From Clostridiales bacterium (GTDB lineage: Bacteria > Bacillota > Clostridia > Oscillospirales > Oscillospiraceae): a stretch of 64,000 nt of DNA. Below the pieces are notes generated by a model that was not told where the DNA came from, did no database searches, and saw only the letters and a list, made by a program, of their open reading frames with translations. The stretch's first letter is position 1; every line of letters starts with the position of its first letter. Shown here piece after piece: positions 36,001 to 44,700 of the stretch. The DNA is taken from NCBI GenBank assembly GCA_012523085.1, contig JAAYJC010000013.1, positions 1-64,000 on the forward strand, written 5' to 3'. A program made the translations under genes and the position numbers.

Positions 36001-36637
36001 AATTCTGCCGGATATCTTTGAGGCGTTTACCCGGGACGACACCGCTCTGACGATAACAAGCGGGGGACTGGGGCTGGGTTTGGCCATAGCGAAGAATATA
36101 GCATGTTTGCATGGCGGAAACATTGAGGTCCGAAGCGAGGGGGTAGGAAAGGGAGCCGTGTTTATTTTGCATCTGCCAATGCTGTCCGATATGAATGTAA
36201 AGCAAAGTAAAACGAGCAGACGCGAACAGTCCGGTTTCCCGGTTAATATTCTTATCGTTGAGGATAACAAATCTCTTGCGGAAATACAAAGCTCTTTATT
36301 TAAGATTATGGGCCACGATGTTACAACTGTACATAACGGTTATGAAGGCATCAAAGAGGCCCTCGAAAAAAGACCTGATGTCATATTATGTGATATCGGA
36401 ATGCCGGGCCTCAGCGGATATGATGTGGCGAAGTCGATCAGAGCAGATGCACGACTTGATAATACGATTCTTATTGCGTTAACCGGTTATGCGTCGGAGA
36501 CAGAAAAAAGGCTGGCCCTGGAATCCGGATTTGATATGCATTTGTCCAAGCCGGTCAGCATGGAAGTACTCGAAAAGATCTTTTCCGAAGCCTTTAAAAA
36601 AAAGCAAATATCCGACATACAACGAAACGATAAATAA
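33056..36637 (+). CDS. Hybrid sensor histidine kinase/response regulator with PAS and GAF domains
   Basis: 1193 residues with no membrane helix. Approximate order: PAS 55-175, GAF 185-345, PAS 355-475, PAS 500-625, GAF 650-790, HisKA with H830 in SVLSHELRNPLAALD, HATPase_c with NLLSNALKFT, DNGVG and GGLGLGLAIA, and a receiver domain (about 1070-1190) with D1113 in ILCDIGMPG and a SKP lysine. It should integrate several cytoplasmic signals and pass phosphate to its own receiver and then a phosphotransfer protein. No partner is adjacent. The ribosome binding site is weak, and ATG at 33152 is a possible later start. Confidence 0.9.
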   Translation: MCNSDRVSGKLKGAIKNGRLNKIIAILIRVVGMTKDAKTKNAPQKRKEMVDFPVLNNLEEAQKIAKMGSWEWDVTNDTMNWSAEMYRILDLQPGQAWPCMQTFLESICSKDRNRVQKALSQSVISGENIDMQFKILTGEGGRKYIRSQTCINKNDSGIGVSVKGTMHDITDHIRLLREEKRRLAFEHKILLLAQEIISAPLESFPEIIINSMKLIAGFCGVDRVILYRYKWEKGIILRLLEWDRKPSYCLGDNCETTVLKEKSGEIKRHKKGQTYLWNAWDQEHKGDKDKENQSFDHITSLCSCPLLIQGKAIGKISLSTVKKRKKWRQFEINALKDYCVLMANIMQREENEKSLRELSGRHRMILDALDEGVGMIDRTGTFLSANRHLAQKNNKSIEEVIGTKLEDYPSINAGEVLDRRIKELNRVFETKEPVFSVEEFNGQWASSRLYPVIKDGEVTSVALISSDITDRIRVEDEIRKNALLEKEAEMLRKKEQEYLEILDGSSLSSWIYDMKKKTLRLSAKWKKRIGAEHISDGEMDQFVDGLVHPDDLQELSKRREETLKEKAYRIRNIYRHKICGEKYIWVLDQGKVEYDKNGMPVRIYGTTTDITDKVEADKQLRSVKDDLAAEVEVLNTIHRLELNLIAQNDSESANQEILRSAISVTSAQKGSISIYLSNENVFKTITAINFNNELPGACHFIPVADRVFEKLLGDKKRIVIDDIGKYLYECEQPVLRYLVDEGIQIIQFTPLVSSTGRLTGVLSTYHHEKKTFHDRELRMLDLLSHMAADAIERISMEKALMESEKHALALVEELKKTDKNKNKFISVLSHELRNPLAALDSGMMLLETTRDDSERNNAMVIMGRQIDYLRGLVDDLLDLTRISQNMLKLEKEKVDICQIVAHAAGDMRPQFKTKNIRLIENIQSNPIYIYADPLRITQVIENLLSNALKFTEDGGLVALYVSKEEDHATVSVADNGVGIRAEILPDIFEAFTRDDTALTITSGGLGLGLAIAKNIACLHGGNIEVRSEGVGKGAVFILHLPMLSDMNVKQSKTSRREQSGFPVNILIVEDNKSLAEIQSSLFKIMGHDVTTVHNGYEGIKEALEKRPDVILCDIGMPGLSGYDVAKSIRADARLDNTILIALTGYASETEKRLALESGFDMHLSKPVSMEVLEKIFSEAFKKKQISDIQRNDK

Positions 36638-36683
36638 TATGAACGGGAAGTCTCCGCTTATATATGACATCTTGTGAAGCCGC

Positions 36684-38183
36684 TTAGTCAGACCAGCGAA
36701 GCGACCGCTTTACCGCTTTATGCCATTTTGAAAACAGCATTAAGGCATCTTTTCCGTCCATGCGGGGGATAAATAACCGTTCATCAGAGTAATTGCGTTC
36801 GATTTCGGCGGTATCTTTCCATAGACCGGCAGAAAGTCCGGCAAGATAAGCCGCGCCAAGCGCAGTGGTTTCAACGGCTTTAGGACGACGAACGGGAATC
36901 TGAAGGATATCAGACTGAAATTGCTGTAGAAAATCACTGACTGCCGCCCCCCCGTCAACTCGAAGCTCATGAATCTCATTTCTGTATTCTTCCGGTATGG
37001 CACCGATCAGATCCGCAACCTGATAGGCGATGCTCTCCAGTACGGCGCGTGCAAGATGTGCTTTTGTGCACCCTCTTGTCAGGCCGAGCACCGAACCCCG
37101 GGCGTACATATCCCAATAAGGCGCACCGAGACCGGTAAATGCGGGAACAAAATAAACGCCCCCATTATCGGAAACACTGTCTGCCAGCACATCGCATTCG
37201 CTCGCTGTTGATATGAGGCCAAGCTCGTCCCTTAGCCACTGGATTGCCGAACCCGCGTGAAAAACGCTGCCTTCCAGAACATAATCCGTTTTTCCGTTCA
37301 AGCTCCAGCCCACCGAAACAAGAAGCTCGCTTTTCGGAACGAAAGGTGAGGACCCAATATTGAGCAGTGTAAAGCAGCCCGTCCCATATGTATTCTTAAT
37401 TCGGTTTGGTGAAAAGCAAGCTTGCCCGAAAAGCGCGGCCTGCTGATCACCTGCGGCGCCCATAATTGGTATGCCATCCAATGCGTTCGGCCAGACTTGA
37501 CTTTTGACTGTTTTTCCGTATACCATGCTGTTTTGCACCGGAACCGGAAGCATGGATTCGGGAATGTCGAGGGCCTTTAACAGCTCAGTATCCCAGTCAA
37601 GCTTTTTAATGTCAAAAAGCATGGTGCGGGATGCATTTGAATGATCCGACACATGGACGCCCCCGGTCAGGTTCCAAATCAGCCAGGACTCAACAGTACC
37701 GCATATTAGCTCGCCCTTGTTTGCAGATGCACGCGCACCGGGGACATTGTCTAGAATCCACTTGTATTTTGTCCCGGTAAAATAGGCGTCGATGAGTAGT
37801 CCTGTTTTTTCGCGGACATAGGGTTCCATACCATCGGCTTTTAAGCGCTCACATTCTCCGGCTGTTCGCCTGCATTGCCAGACGATCGCATTGCAGACGG
37901 GTTTTCCGGTCCTCTTATTCCATACTACGGCTGTTTCCCGCTGGTTTGATATGCCAATGGCTTCGATATCGGTAATAAGCAACCCGCTATTTTCAAAAGC
38001 TTCGTCCAAAGCGCGCAACTGCGATTGCAGGATTTCCACAGGATCATGCTCCACCCATCCCGGGTAGGGATAATACTGTGTGATGCTGTGCTGTGCTTTG
38101 GATACGACGTTACCGAGTCGATCGAATACAATGGCTCTGGAGCTGGTTGTGCCCTGATCAAGGGCGATAACATACCCACCCAT
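36684..38183 (-). CDS. glpK: Glycerol kinase
   Basis: 499 residues from ATG 38183 (AAGGGATG upstream). The FGGY-family N-terminus YVIALDQGTTSSRAIVFD, the glycerol-contacting NQRETAVVWN and WQCRRTA region, GTVESWLIWNLTGG, and the C-terminal ATP-binding LRVDGGAAVSDFLQQFQSD are all present. It phosphorylates glycerol to glycerol-3-phosphate. No glpF, glpD or dhaK is beside it. The gene is a single unit between two signalling genes. Confidence 0.95.
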   Translation of the reverse strand: MGGYVIALDQGTTSSRAIVFDRLGNVVSKAQHSITQYYPYPGWVEHDPVEILQSQLRALDEAFENSGLLITDIEAIGISNQRETAVVWNKRTGKPVCNAIVWQCRRTAGECERLKADGMEPYVREKTGLLIDAYFTGTKYKWILDNVPGARASANKGELICGTVESWLIWNLTGGVHVSDHSNASRTMLFDIKKLDWDTELLKALDIPESMLPVPVQNSMVYGKTVKSQVWPNALDGIPIMGAAGDQQAALFGQACFSPNRIKNTYGTGCFTLLNIGSSPFVPKSELLVSVGWSLNGKTDYVLEGSVFHAGSAIQWLRDELGLISTASECDVLADSVSDNGGVYFVPAFTGLGAPYWDMYARGSVLGLTRGCTKAHLARAVLESIAYQVADLIGAIPEEYRNEIHELRVDGGAAVSDFLQQFQSDILQIPVRRPKAVETTALGAAYLAGLSAGLWKDTAEIERNYSDERLFIPRMDGKDALMLFSKWHKAVKRSLRWSD

Positions 38184-38334
38184 CGTAAAGTCATCCCTTT
38201 CTTTGGTATTGATGCGAAAAATACGCTCACACAACCATTTGTACCGCCAATTTGTGGCGGCCCCGCTTACATTAGGCGAAAGTATATGGCATCATATAGG
38301 CATTATTTGTCATTATTTGTGTCAGAGGTGTGTA

Positions 38335-39276
38335 ATGCTACAAAAAACAATTCTGCTGATTGATGACAGCCATTTTTTTACCCAATACATAAAGAAAATA
38401 ATAACTGAGGCGAATTATCGGTTTATCTGTGCAGCGACCGGCAGCGAAGGCTTGAAACTCGTACACACAGAGAAACCTGATCTTGTCATTCTTGATGTTG
38501 TTATGCCCGATTTGGATGGGCTTGAGGTGTGTCGAATTCTAAGAGAATCTGAAAGCAATAACCTGATGCCGATCATCATGCTGACCTCACAGGGAAATGA
38601 GGAAGACAAATTGGCTGGTTTGGAGCTTGGTGCAGATGATTATATTACAAAGCCCTTCAATAAAAGGGAATTGTTGAGCAAGGTCAGGAACACACTGAGA
38701 AGAATAGACAGGAACAGAAGCGCAAATCCACTGACAGGCCTGCGCGGCAACATAGAAATTCAGGCGGAGTTGATCGGCAAATTAGTGGAAAACACGCCAT
38801 TTACCGTTATTTATGCAGATATCGATAACTTCAAGGCGTTTAACGATGTATACGGCTTTGCAAAAGGCGACAGCGCAATCAAAATGACCGCGGATATTCT
38901 GGGTGATCAGCTTTGCTATTCGGGAGGTCCCGATGGCTTTTTGGGTCATATCGGAGGAGATGACTTTGTGCTGATCGTCAATCCGGATAATGCAGACTTA
39001 GTCTGCGATGGGATAATATCCGAATTCGATCATAGAATACGGTCGCTATATAATGAAGAAGATTTAAGAAGCGGCCGGATCATGACAACGGACAGAAGAG
39101 GGGAACACATGGAATTCCCTATTATGACAATATCGCTTGCGGTAGTTTCCAACAAAAACCGATCCTTTCAGTCATATGCGGAAATCGCAAAAATAGCGGC
39201 AGAACTAAAAAAGAAAGCAAAAACAGTTTTAGGCAGTGTCTATCTTAAAGACAACCATGCTTATAACGGCAAATAA
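38335..39276 (+). CDS. Response regulator with a variant GGDEF (GGDDF) output domain
   Basis: 313 residues from ATG 38335 (AGAGGTG upstream). The receiver domain (1-125) has D10/D11, acceptor D54 in VILDVVMP, T84 and K106. The GGDEF-fold domain (about 132-310) keeps the metal-site Asp of YADIDNFKAFND, but the signature reads GGDDF (207-211) and no RxxD inhibitory site precedes it. It may be a weak cyclase, a GTP-binding effector or inactive. Because it is a stand-alone regulator, an unlinked kinase must drive it; the hybrid kinase ending 1.7 kb upstream is one candidate. Confidence 0.88.
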   Translation: MLQKTILLIDDSHFFTQYIKKIITEANYRFICAATGSEGLKLVHTEKPDLVILDVVMPDLDGLEVCRILRESESNNLMPIIMLTSQGNEEDKLAGLELGADDYITKPFNKRELLSKVRNTLRRIDRNRSANPLTGLRGNIEIQAELIGKLVENTPFTVIYADIDNFKAFNDVYGFAKGDSAIKMTADILGDQLCYSGGPDGFLGHIGGDDFVLIVNPDNADLVCDGIISEFDHRIRSLYNEEDLRSGRIMTTDRRGEHMEFPIMTISLAVVSNKNRSFQSYAEIAKIAAELKKKAKTVLGSVYLKDNHAYNGK

Positions 39277-39314
39277 ACATTTAAAACGTGCGAGGTTATA
39301 AGTGCCGTCATATG

Positions 39315-40799
39315 CTAAACGCCTGTTTCTTCATATATTTTTCTAAAATGGTAGCCAAAGATAGAAAATTTGACTGCTGCCGGTAATAATTTCGGATGCT
39401 TGAAAAGAGACCATAACAAAAGCTTCCAGAAGTAGACACGCTCTTTTCCGAATATACCGAGCATAACAACGGACCGAAGAAAAATCAGAATGACGATCGG
39501 GTTGAAACGAGTGAACCGCATCTTCTTCACAGCGCAGCCTTTTAGAAAATTTCTGACGCGTTCATAGTAATATTTCGGAGAATATATGGTGGATACAATG
39601 CTTTTATACCCTTTTACCAGCAGATTCAAATCCATTTTGGGTGTAAAATTGATTGTATAATCGGTATTGTTGCCGGAAAAATAATCCTTAAGCCTGCCTT
39701 CGCTTTTCATGCGCTGGTATAGCTTCGTGCCTTTCGGTGCGTTCAAAAGGCCGACCATCGCCGATATAATCCCACTGTCCTGGATAAAGTCGACCATATT
39801 CCTAAAAATTGATGGTTTGTCATTGTCAAAACCGACAATGAACCCGCCTTGAACTTCCATACCAAAGCACTGGATTTTTCGTACGCTATCCATTAAATCT
39901 CTGTCTTTGTTCTGTGTTTTTTTACATTCGGCAAGGCTATCTTCATCAGGCGTTTCTATACCGACAAAAACCGACTTAAACCCGGCCCTTGACATTAATT
40001 CCATCAGGGTTTTATCATCTGCCAGATTGATGGAAGCCTCTGTTGAAAATGTAAACGGGTAGCGATGTTTTTTCATCCAGTCGATGATCTTTGGAAGCGT
40101 ATCATTAATCAGTTTTTTTTTGTTGCCGATAAAATTATCATCAACAAAAAAGATGTTTCCCCGCCAGCCGGTTTCATAAAGTGCGTCAAGCTCCGAAAGC
40201 AGCCGGGAGGAGTCCTTTGTTCTCGGAATGTTTCCGAATAAGGCTGTGATATTGCAAAAATCACAGTGATAGGGGCAGCCGCGGGAATATTGAATACTCT
40301 GTGAGACGTACTTGTTTACATGGATTAAATGCCACGAGGGGACAGGAGACGTGTTCAAATCCGCAAAACGGTCGGTTTTATAAATAGGCTTCGCCCGGTT
40401 GTGTTTAAGGTCTGAGATAAACTCCGGAATCGTGATTTCGCCCTCGCCTAGCAAAAGATGATCAACTTCACCAAACGACTCATATTCCGTCGTGAACAAA
40501 GGGCCGCCCGCTATGGTTTTCACACCGTACTTTTTGCAACGTTCGATAACTTGTTTCGCTGACGCCCTTTGAACAACCATGGCACTGATCAGAACATAAT
40601 CTGCCCATAGAATATCATTGTCTTTGAGTTTGCTGACATTCATATCAATCAGTTTTTTTTCAATATCCTGCGGCAGAATTGCCGCGACTGTCAAAAGGCC
40701 CAGCGGCGGATAGGCCGCCTTCCTGTAGGTGAATTTCAACGCATATTGAAAACCCCAGTATGTGATAGGGTTTTCCGGATAAACAAGCAAGATCTTCAT
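39315..40799 (-). CDS. B12-binding-type radical SAM protein
   Basis: 494 residues. An N-terminal Rossmann-like domain (about 1-135) of the B12-binding superfamily lacks the cobalt-ligating DxHxxG. The radical SAM barrel (about 165-360) has C175-x3-C179-x2-C182 in RGCPYHCDFC. A C-terminal domain of the DUF4070 kind ends the protein. Members modify lipids, hopanoids, peptides or tRNA; the substrate here cannot be told. It may be membrane associated through the basic, hydrophobic last 90 residues. The ribosome binding site is GGAGG-like. Single gene. Confidence 0.88.
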   Translation of the reverse strand: MKILLVYPENPITYWGFQYALKFTYRKAAYPPLGLLTVAAILPQDIEKKLIDMNVSKLKDNDILWADYVLISAMVVQRASAKQVIERCKKYGVKTIAGGPLFTTEYESFGEVDHLLLGEGEITIPEFISDLKHNRAKPIYKTDRFADLNTSPVPSWHLIHVNKYVSQSIQYSRGCPYHCDFCNITALFGNIPRTKDSSRLLSELDALYETGWRGNIFFVDDNFIGNKKKLINDTLPKIIDWMKKHRYPFTFSTEASINLADDKTLMELMSRAGFKSVFVGIETPDEDSLAECKKTQNKDRDLMDSVRKIQCFGMEVQGGFIVGFDNDKPSIFRNMVDFIQDSGIISAMVGLLNAPKGTKLYQRMKSEGRLKDYFSGNNTDYTINFTPKMDLNLLVKGYKSIVSTIYSPKYYYERVRNFLKGCAVKKMRFTRFNPIVILIFLRSVVMLGIFGKERVYFWKLLLWSLFKHPKLLPAAVKFSIFGYHFRKIYEETGV

Positions 40800-41046
40800 G
40801 GCTCCTCCATATATTCATAAAATAAACCGACGTATGCAGTTATTCTCTGACCTATATCTGGAAAATATACATGAAAGAATAATGGTCCTGATTTGCTTGC
40901 CAGGTGCTGTAAATAATGAGTATAATAGCTTTGTCATAGCGATTTGCGTTCATTTTTAGTAGGTTATGCATAGCAGGAAAGAGTTCCGACGATATGTTTA
41001 GCGATGTATATGATTATAGCACCAGGACTGCGGGATGTTAAGTATT

Positions 41047-41109
41047 ATCTTAAGCAATGATTAAGATTGAAATGCTCAGTTGTCAATTTACGTACAAGAA
41101 CGTCATAAT
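41047..41109 (+). promoter_or_regulatory. Promoter and upstream inverted repeat of the PAS-GGDEF-HD-GYP gene
   Basis: TTGTCA (41080-41085) and CATAAT (41104-41109) are 18 nt apart. ATCTTAA (41047-41053) and TTAAGAT (41061-41067) are perfect 7-bp arms just upstream, in an activator position. The rest of the 340-bp gap from 40800 shows nothing I recognise. Confidence 0.4.
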
Positions 41110-41140
41110 ATGACTATTAATGCGGAAAGGATGATCAGGC

Positions 41141-43714
41141 TTGCAGAAAACATATAATGATCCCCTGCTAAAAAAGCTTCCACTTGCCTATTCTTATCAT
41201 AAAATATTACTGGATCAATCAGGCAAGCCTGTTGATTTTGTATTACTGGATATAAATAAAAGTTATGAACAGATTATGGGTGTAGCTGCGGAAAATGTAA
41301 TTGGAAAAAAAGCTTCCGAAATATTTACAGACCTACAAAATGATGCGTTCGATTGGATCGGGTTTTACGGAAATGTCGCGCTGACGGGAATCTCAAAGGA
41401 AATGACCCGATATGCTCAGTATGATAATCAATGGTATAAGGTTACGGCTTATTCGCCGGCGAAGTATTATTTTGCGGTTATCTTCCAAAATGTGACCGAA
41501 GACAGACGAAATCTTGAGGAGGTAAAAAAGCAGGCTAAAGAAATTAACGAGCTTTCAGGCGACCTGGAAATGATTTTCAACAACACCCAAGAGGCGATGT
41601 TTCTGGTTTCTGTTGAAGGTGAGGAATTTCGCTATATAAGATTCAATAAATCCTACGAAAAGCACGCCGGGGTTAATCTGGAGGAGACAAAAGGCAAAAC
41701 TCCGACTGAGGTGCTGGGAAAGGAAGTCGGCGAGCTTGTTCTTGCCGACTACAAGCGATGTGTACAAAAAAGAGAAAAAATAACTTATGAGCAGACGCTG
41801 AGGACTGCGTCGGGGCCAAGAACATGGATGACAAGCCTTACCCCTGTCATGTCGGACGGGGTTGTAAAGTATCTGATCGGTTCAAGAATGGATTTCACGG
41901 AGTTGAAGAAGGCAAGAGACGAGAATGAGAGGCTGCTTCATTGGCTGCAAACAATGTTTAATGCGCATTCAGCCATCATGCTGATGATAGAACCGGAGTC
42001 CGGAAGTATTATGGATGCAAATCCGTCTGCTTGCGCGTATTATGGCTATTCAAAGGATGAACTGTTGCTGATGAACAACGCAGACATCAACATCGCCTTG
42101 CAGGAAAACGAGGCGACAGAGAATTTGCAGACCAAACAAAAGGGTGAAAGATACATAGCGTATAAAAGCCGATTAAAGAACGGCGAGACTCGTCTTGTGG
42201 ACGCATACATCTGCCCGATTACATACGCGGATATGACACAGAATTTTGCCATTTTATTCGATTCTACAGACAGAGAGAAGTACAAAGAGCAACTGCGGCA
42301 TGAAAAAGAATTGCTGGAAATAATGCTGGATTCAATCGGAGACGGTGTTGTTGGCATAGATAACAACGGATATATTACGGAAATAAATAAGGCCGCACAG
42401 GAGATCACCGGGTGGAAAGAGGATGAAGTTAGGAATAAGCCGTTTATGGATGTATTTCAGCTAAGAAATGAAGAAACAGGGATGCCGATAGAAGACCCCG
42501 TCGAACGGGTTTTGAAAAGCGGAAATACAATAGGAATAGCCAATCATACGGTACTAATGAACAAGGAGGGCCGAAATATCCCCATATCGGGCAGTGCGGC
42601 TCCGATAAAAGATGAAAACGGAAGGACATACGGCGTTGTCATAATCTTCAGAGATGTCAGCAAAGAAAAAGAACACCTGCAGCAAATCTTGTACCTGAGT
42701 TTCCATGATACGCTAACCGGCCTGTATAACAGGCGCTTCATGGAAGAAGAAATGATGCGGATTGATGTACCGCGTCAGCTTCCGCTCACAGTCATTATGG
42801 GTGATGTAAACGGCCTCAAAATTACCAACGATGTGTTTGGCCATGAAACGGGGGACAGGTTATTAAAAGGTACGGCTGAGGCATTTAAGGAAGTGTGCCG
42901 GAGGGAGGATATTGCGTCAAGATGGGGCGGCGATGAATTTCTTATGATACTGCCAAAAACCGGATTTGCTGACGCGCAAAAAATCGTCCAAAGGATACGA
43001 AGGAACTGCTCAGGAAAAAGAGTAGGCGAGCTGCGGCTTAGCGTATCACTGGGTTTTGCCGTTAAGCTTGCCGAAGAAGAGGACTTGGAGCGTATCATAC
43101 AAAAAGCAGAAGAAGAAATGTATCATCAAAAGCTGATGGAAAGCAAAGGCTTAAAAAACAGGATCATCAAAACGTTGATGGCAACCCTTTATGAGAAAAG
43201 TGCTGAGACGAAAGAGCATACGGAACGTTTATGGCAGCATTGCCTAATGCTCGGAAAAGCATTACATTTGCCCGACGCTGTCATGAATAAACTCCATTCG
43301 CTGGCTTTGCTTCATGATATCGGAAAGGCCGTTATTGGCCGCGGTATTTTGTTAAAATCCGAACCCTTAACGGATGAAGATTGGACGGAAATCAGGCGTC
43401 ATCCGGAAATCGGATATAGGATTGCAACAAATGTACCGGAAATGTCAAACATTTCTGAATTAATTTTGTCGCATCATGAACGCTGGGATGGTAAGGGTTA
43501 TCCGAGAGGATTAAAAGCGGAAGCCATTCCCTTGCCGTGTAGGATTTTGGCGGTAGCGGACGCTTATGATGCGCTGACAACCGAAAGGGTATACGGTAAG
43601 AAAGCCTTAAGTCACGAAGAGGCGATATCTGAGTTAAAACAAAATGCGGGAACACAATTTGATGCTGTGATAACAGACTTATTTATCAAGCTGATCGGAT
43701 CAAAGAAACCATGA
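41141..43714 (+). CDS. Multi-PAS GGDEF/HD-GYP dual c-di-GMP enzyme
   Basis: 857 residues from TTG 41141 (GGAAAGGATG upstream). Four PAS or PAS-like units fill residues 1-515. A GGDEF domain (about 520-675) has GGDEF at 596-600 and an RxxD inhibitory site (RRED) five residues before it. An HD-GYP domain (about 690-855) has H725-D726 and the HHERWDGKGYP signature. Both active sites look intact, so it could both make and degrade c-di-GMP, with PAS ligands setting the balance. No membrane helix. A TTG start suggests low expression. Confidence 0.92.
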   Translation: MQKTYNDPLLKKLPLAYSYHKILLDQSGKPVDFVLLDINKSYEQIMGVAAENVIGKKASEIFTDLQNDAFDWIGFYGNVALTGISKEMTRYAQYDNQWYKVTAYSPAKYYFAVIFQNVTEDRRNLEEVKKQAKEINELSGDLEMIFNNTQEAMFLVSVEGEEFRYIRFNKSYEKHAGVNLEETKGKTPTEVLGKEVGELVLADYKRCVQKREKITYEQTLRTASGPRTWMTSLTPVMSDGVVKYLIGSRMDFTELKKARDENERLLHWLQTMFNAHSAIMLMIEPESGSIMDANPSACAYYGYSKDELLLMNNADINIALQENEATENLQTKQKGERYIAYKSRLKNGETRLVDAYICPITYADMTQNFAILFDSTDREKYKEQLRHEKELLEIMLDSIGDGVVGIDNNGYITEINKAAQEITGWKEDEVRNKPFMDVFQLRNEETGMPIEDPVERVLKSGNTIGIANHTVLMNKEGRNIPISGSAAPIKDENGRTYGVVIIFRDVSKEKEHLQQILYLSFHDTLTGLYNRRFMEEEMMRIDVPRQLPLTVIMGDVNGLKITNDVFGHETGDRLLKGTAEAFKEVCRREDIASRWGGDEFLMILPKTGFADAQKIVQRIRRNCSGKRVGELRLSVSLGFAVKLAEEEDLERIIQKAEEEMYHQKLMESKGLKNRIIKTLMATLYEKSAETKEHTERLWQHCLMLGKALHLPDAVMNKLHSLALLHDIGKAVIGRGILLKSEPLTDEDWTEIRRHPEIGYRIATNVPEMSNISELILSHHERWDGKGYPRGLKAEAIPLPCRILAVADAYDALTTERVYGKKALSHEEAISELKQNAGTQFDAVITDLFIKLIGSKKP

Positions 43715-43807
43715 TATTTGCGCTTTAGCGCTAAGAAAGAAGCATTAAAACTAGATAGTATTAAAATAGTTTTAAATGAAGTATTCTATATAAAAGGACG
43801 TGATTTT

Positions 43808-44557
43808 TTGCCCTATAAAACGGTCGGTGATTGCTCAATCTATTATGAAGATATCGGGGTAGGCGATCCCATTTTATTCCTTCATGGCGGATATAGCAGG
43901 GGGATTATTTCTTTCAGCGGTCAGATCCAGCCATTTTTCCACACATACCGGTGTTTGTTACCGGATTTTCGAGGACACGGACGCACGCACAGCGAAGACA
44001 AGGAATGGAGTACACCTGCCATAGCCAATGATATGGCGGGCTTCATTACCGAGATGAACCTCGGAAAGGTACATTTAGTTGGGTACAGCCTGGGTGGCGG
44101 AGTTGCTCTTCATTTGGCTTCAAAACATCCGGAAATGATCCGAAGCATTACGGTAATCGGATGCAGCGGATTTGCAGACAGTACCGGTGCAGACGATTAT
44201 GAACCGGAGGCGCTGATCAAAAACGGGCAATCAAAGCTCATTGAGCTGATTAAAACCATGCACAATGATGCGCATGGCGGAGATTGGCAGAGCTTCATGC
44301 GGCAAAGTGCGCTGGACTGGCGTAGATATCCGGGCATTACCGGTGAAGATTGGGCAAACCTGACCATGCCGATGTTCTTAATCAGAGGGGAAAAGGATAC
44401 ATTCGCATCGGAGGATAATCTGCTCATTATGCAAGCACTATGTTCGCAGGCCGAGATTTGGATAGTGCCGGGGGGCGGTCATCGTGTGCACATGCCAATG
44501 GAACAAGGTAAAGCGGTCAACGAGAGGATTTTAGCTTTTTTGGCGTCCACATATTAA
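43808..44557 (+). CDS. Alpha/beta hydrolase
   Basis: 249 residues from TTG 43808, which has AAAAGGA 7 nt upstream; the frame continues back to 43718 over a region with no site. The oxyanion element LFLHGGYS, the nucleophile S94 in GYSLGG, D197 in RGEKDTF and H225 in GGGHRVH complete the catalytic triad. It is likely an esterase or C-C hydrolase of unknown substrate. It begins 93 nt after the PAS-GGDEF-HD-GYP gene and may be read with it. Confidence 0.88.
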   Translation: MPYKTVGDCSIYYEDIGVGDPILFLHGGYSRGIISFSGQIQPFFHTYRCLLPDFRGHGRTHSEDKEWSTPAIANDMAGFITEMNLGKVHLVGYSLGGGVALHLASKHPEMIRSITVIGCSGFADSTGADDYEPEALIKNGQSKLIELIKTMHNDAHGGDWQSFMRQSALDWRRYPGITGEDWANLTMPMFLIRGEKDTFASEDNLLIMQALCSQAEIWIVPGGGHRVHMPMEQGKAVNERILAFLASTY

Positions 44558-44582
44558 CAAAACACTGGTTTAGACGGAGGGC

Positions 44583-44619
44583 AAAAAATCCCCGGATCGG
44601 ATTAATGTCCGTCCGAGGA
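44583..44619 (-). terminator. Terminator for the methyltransferase gene
   Basis: On the minus strand TCCTCGGACGGA (44619-44608) pairs with TCCGATCCGGGGA (44601-44589) apart from one bulge and one wobble, followed by six U. Confidence 0.65.
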
Positions 44620-44669
44620 TAATTTATTCTATCGAAAAGCCGGGGGCTCAAGCACCCGCATAGCCATAG

Positions 44670-44700
44670 TACTGTTCTTCTGTTTAGTTAAAGAACAGCA
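44670..44700. repeat. Dispersed palindromic 3'-end repeat, copy C
   Basis: TACTGTTCTT (44670-44679) and AAGAACAGCA (44691-44700) are inverted with 9 of 10 pairing. The element touches the methyltransferase stop codon at 44701. Confidence 0.65.

Noticed and set aside
38235..38334. Possible riboswitch before the receiver-GGDDF gene (CCGCCA/TGGCGG hairpin)
   Set aside because: Only one small hairpin, with no c-di-GMP or other riboswitch consensus.
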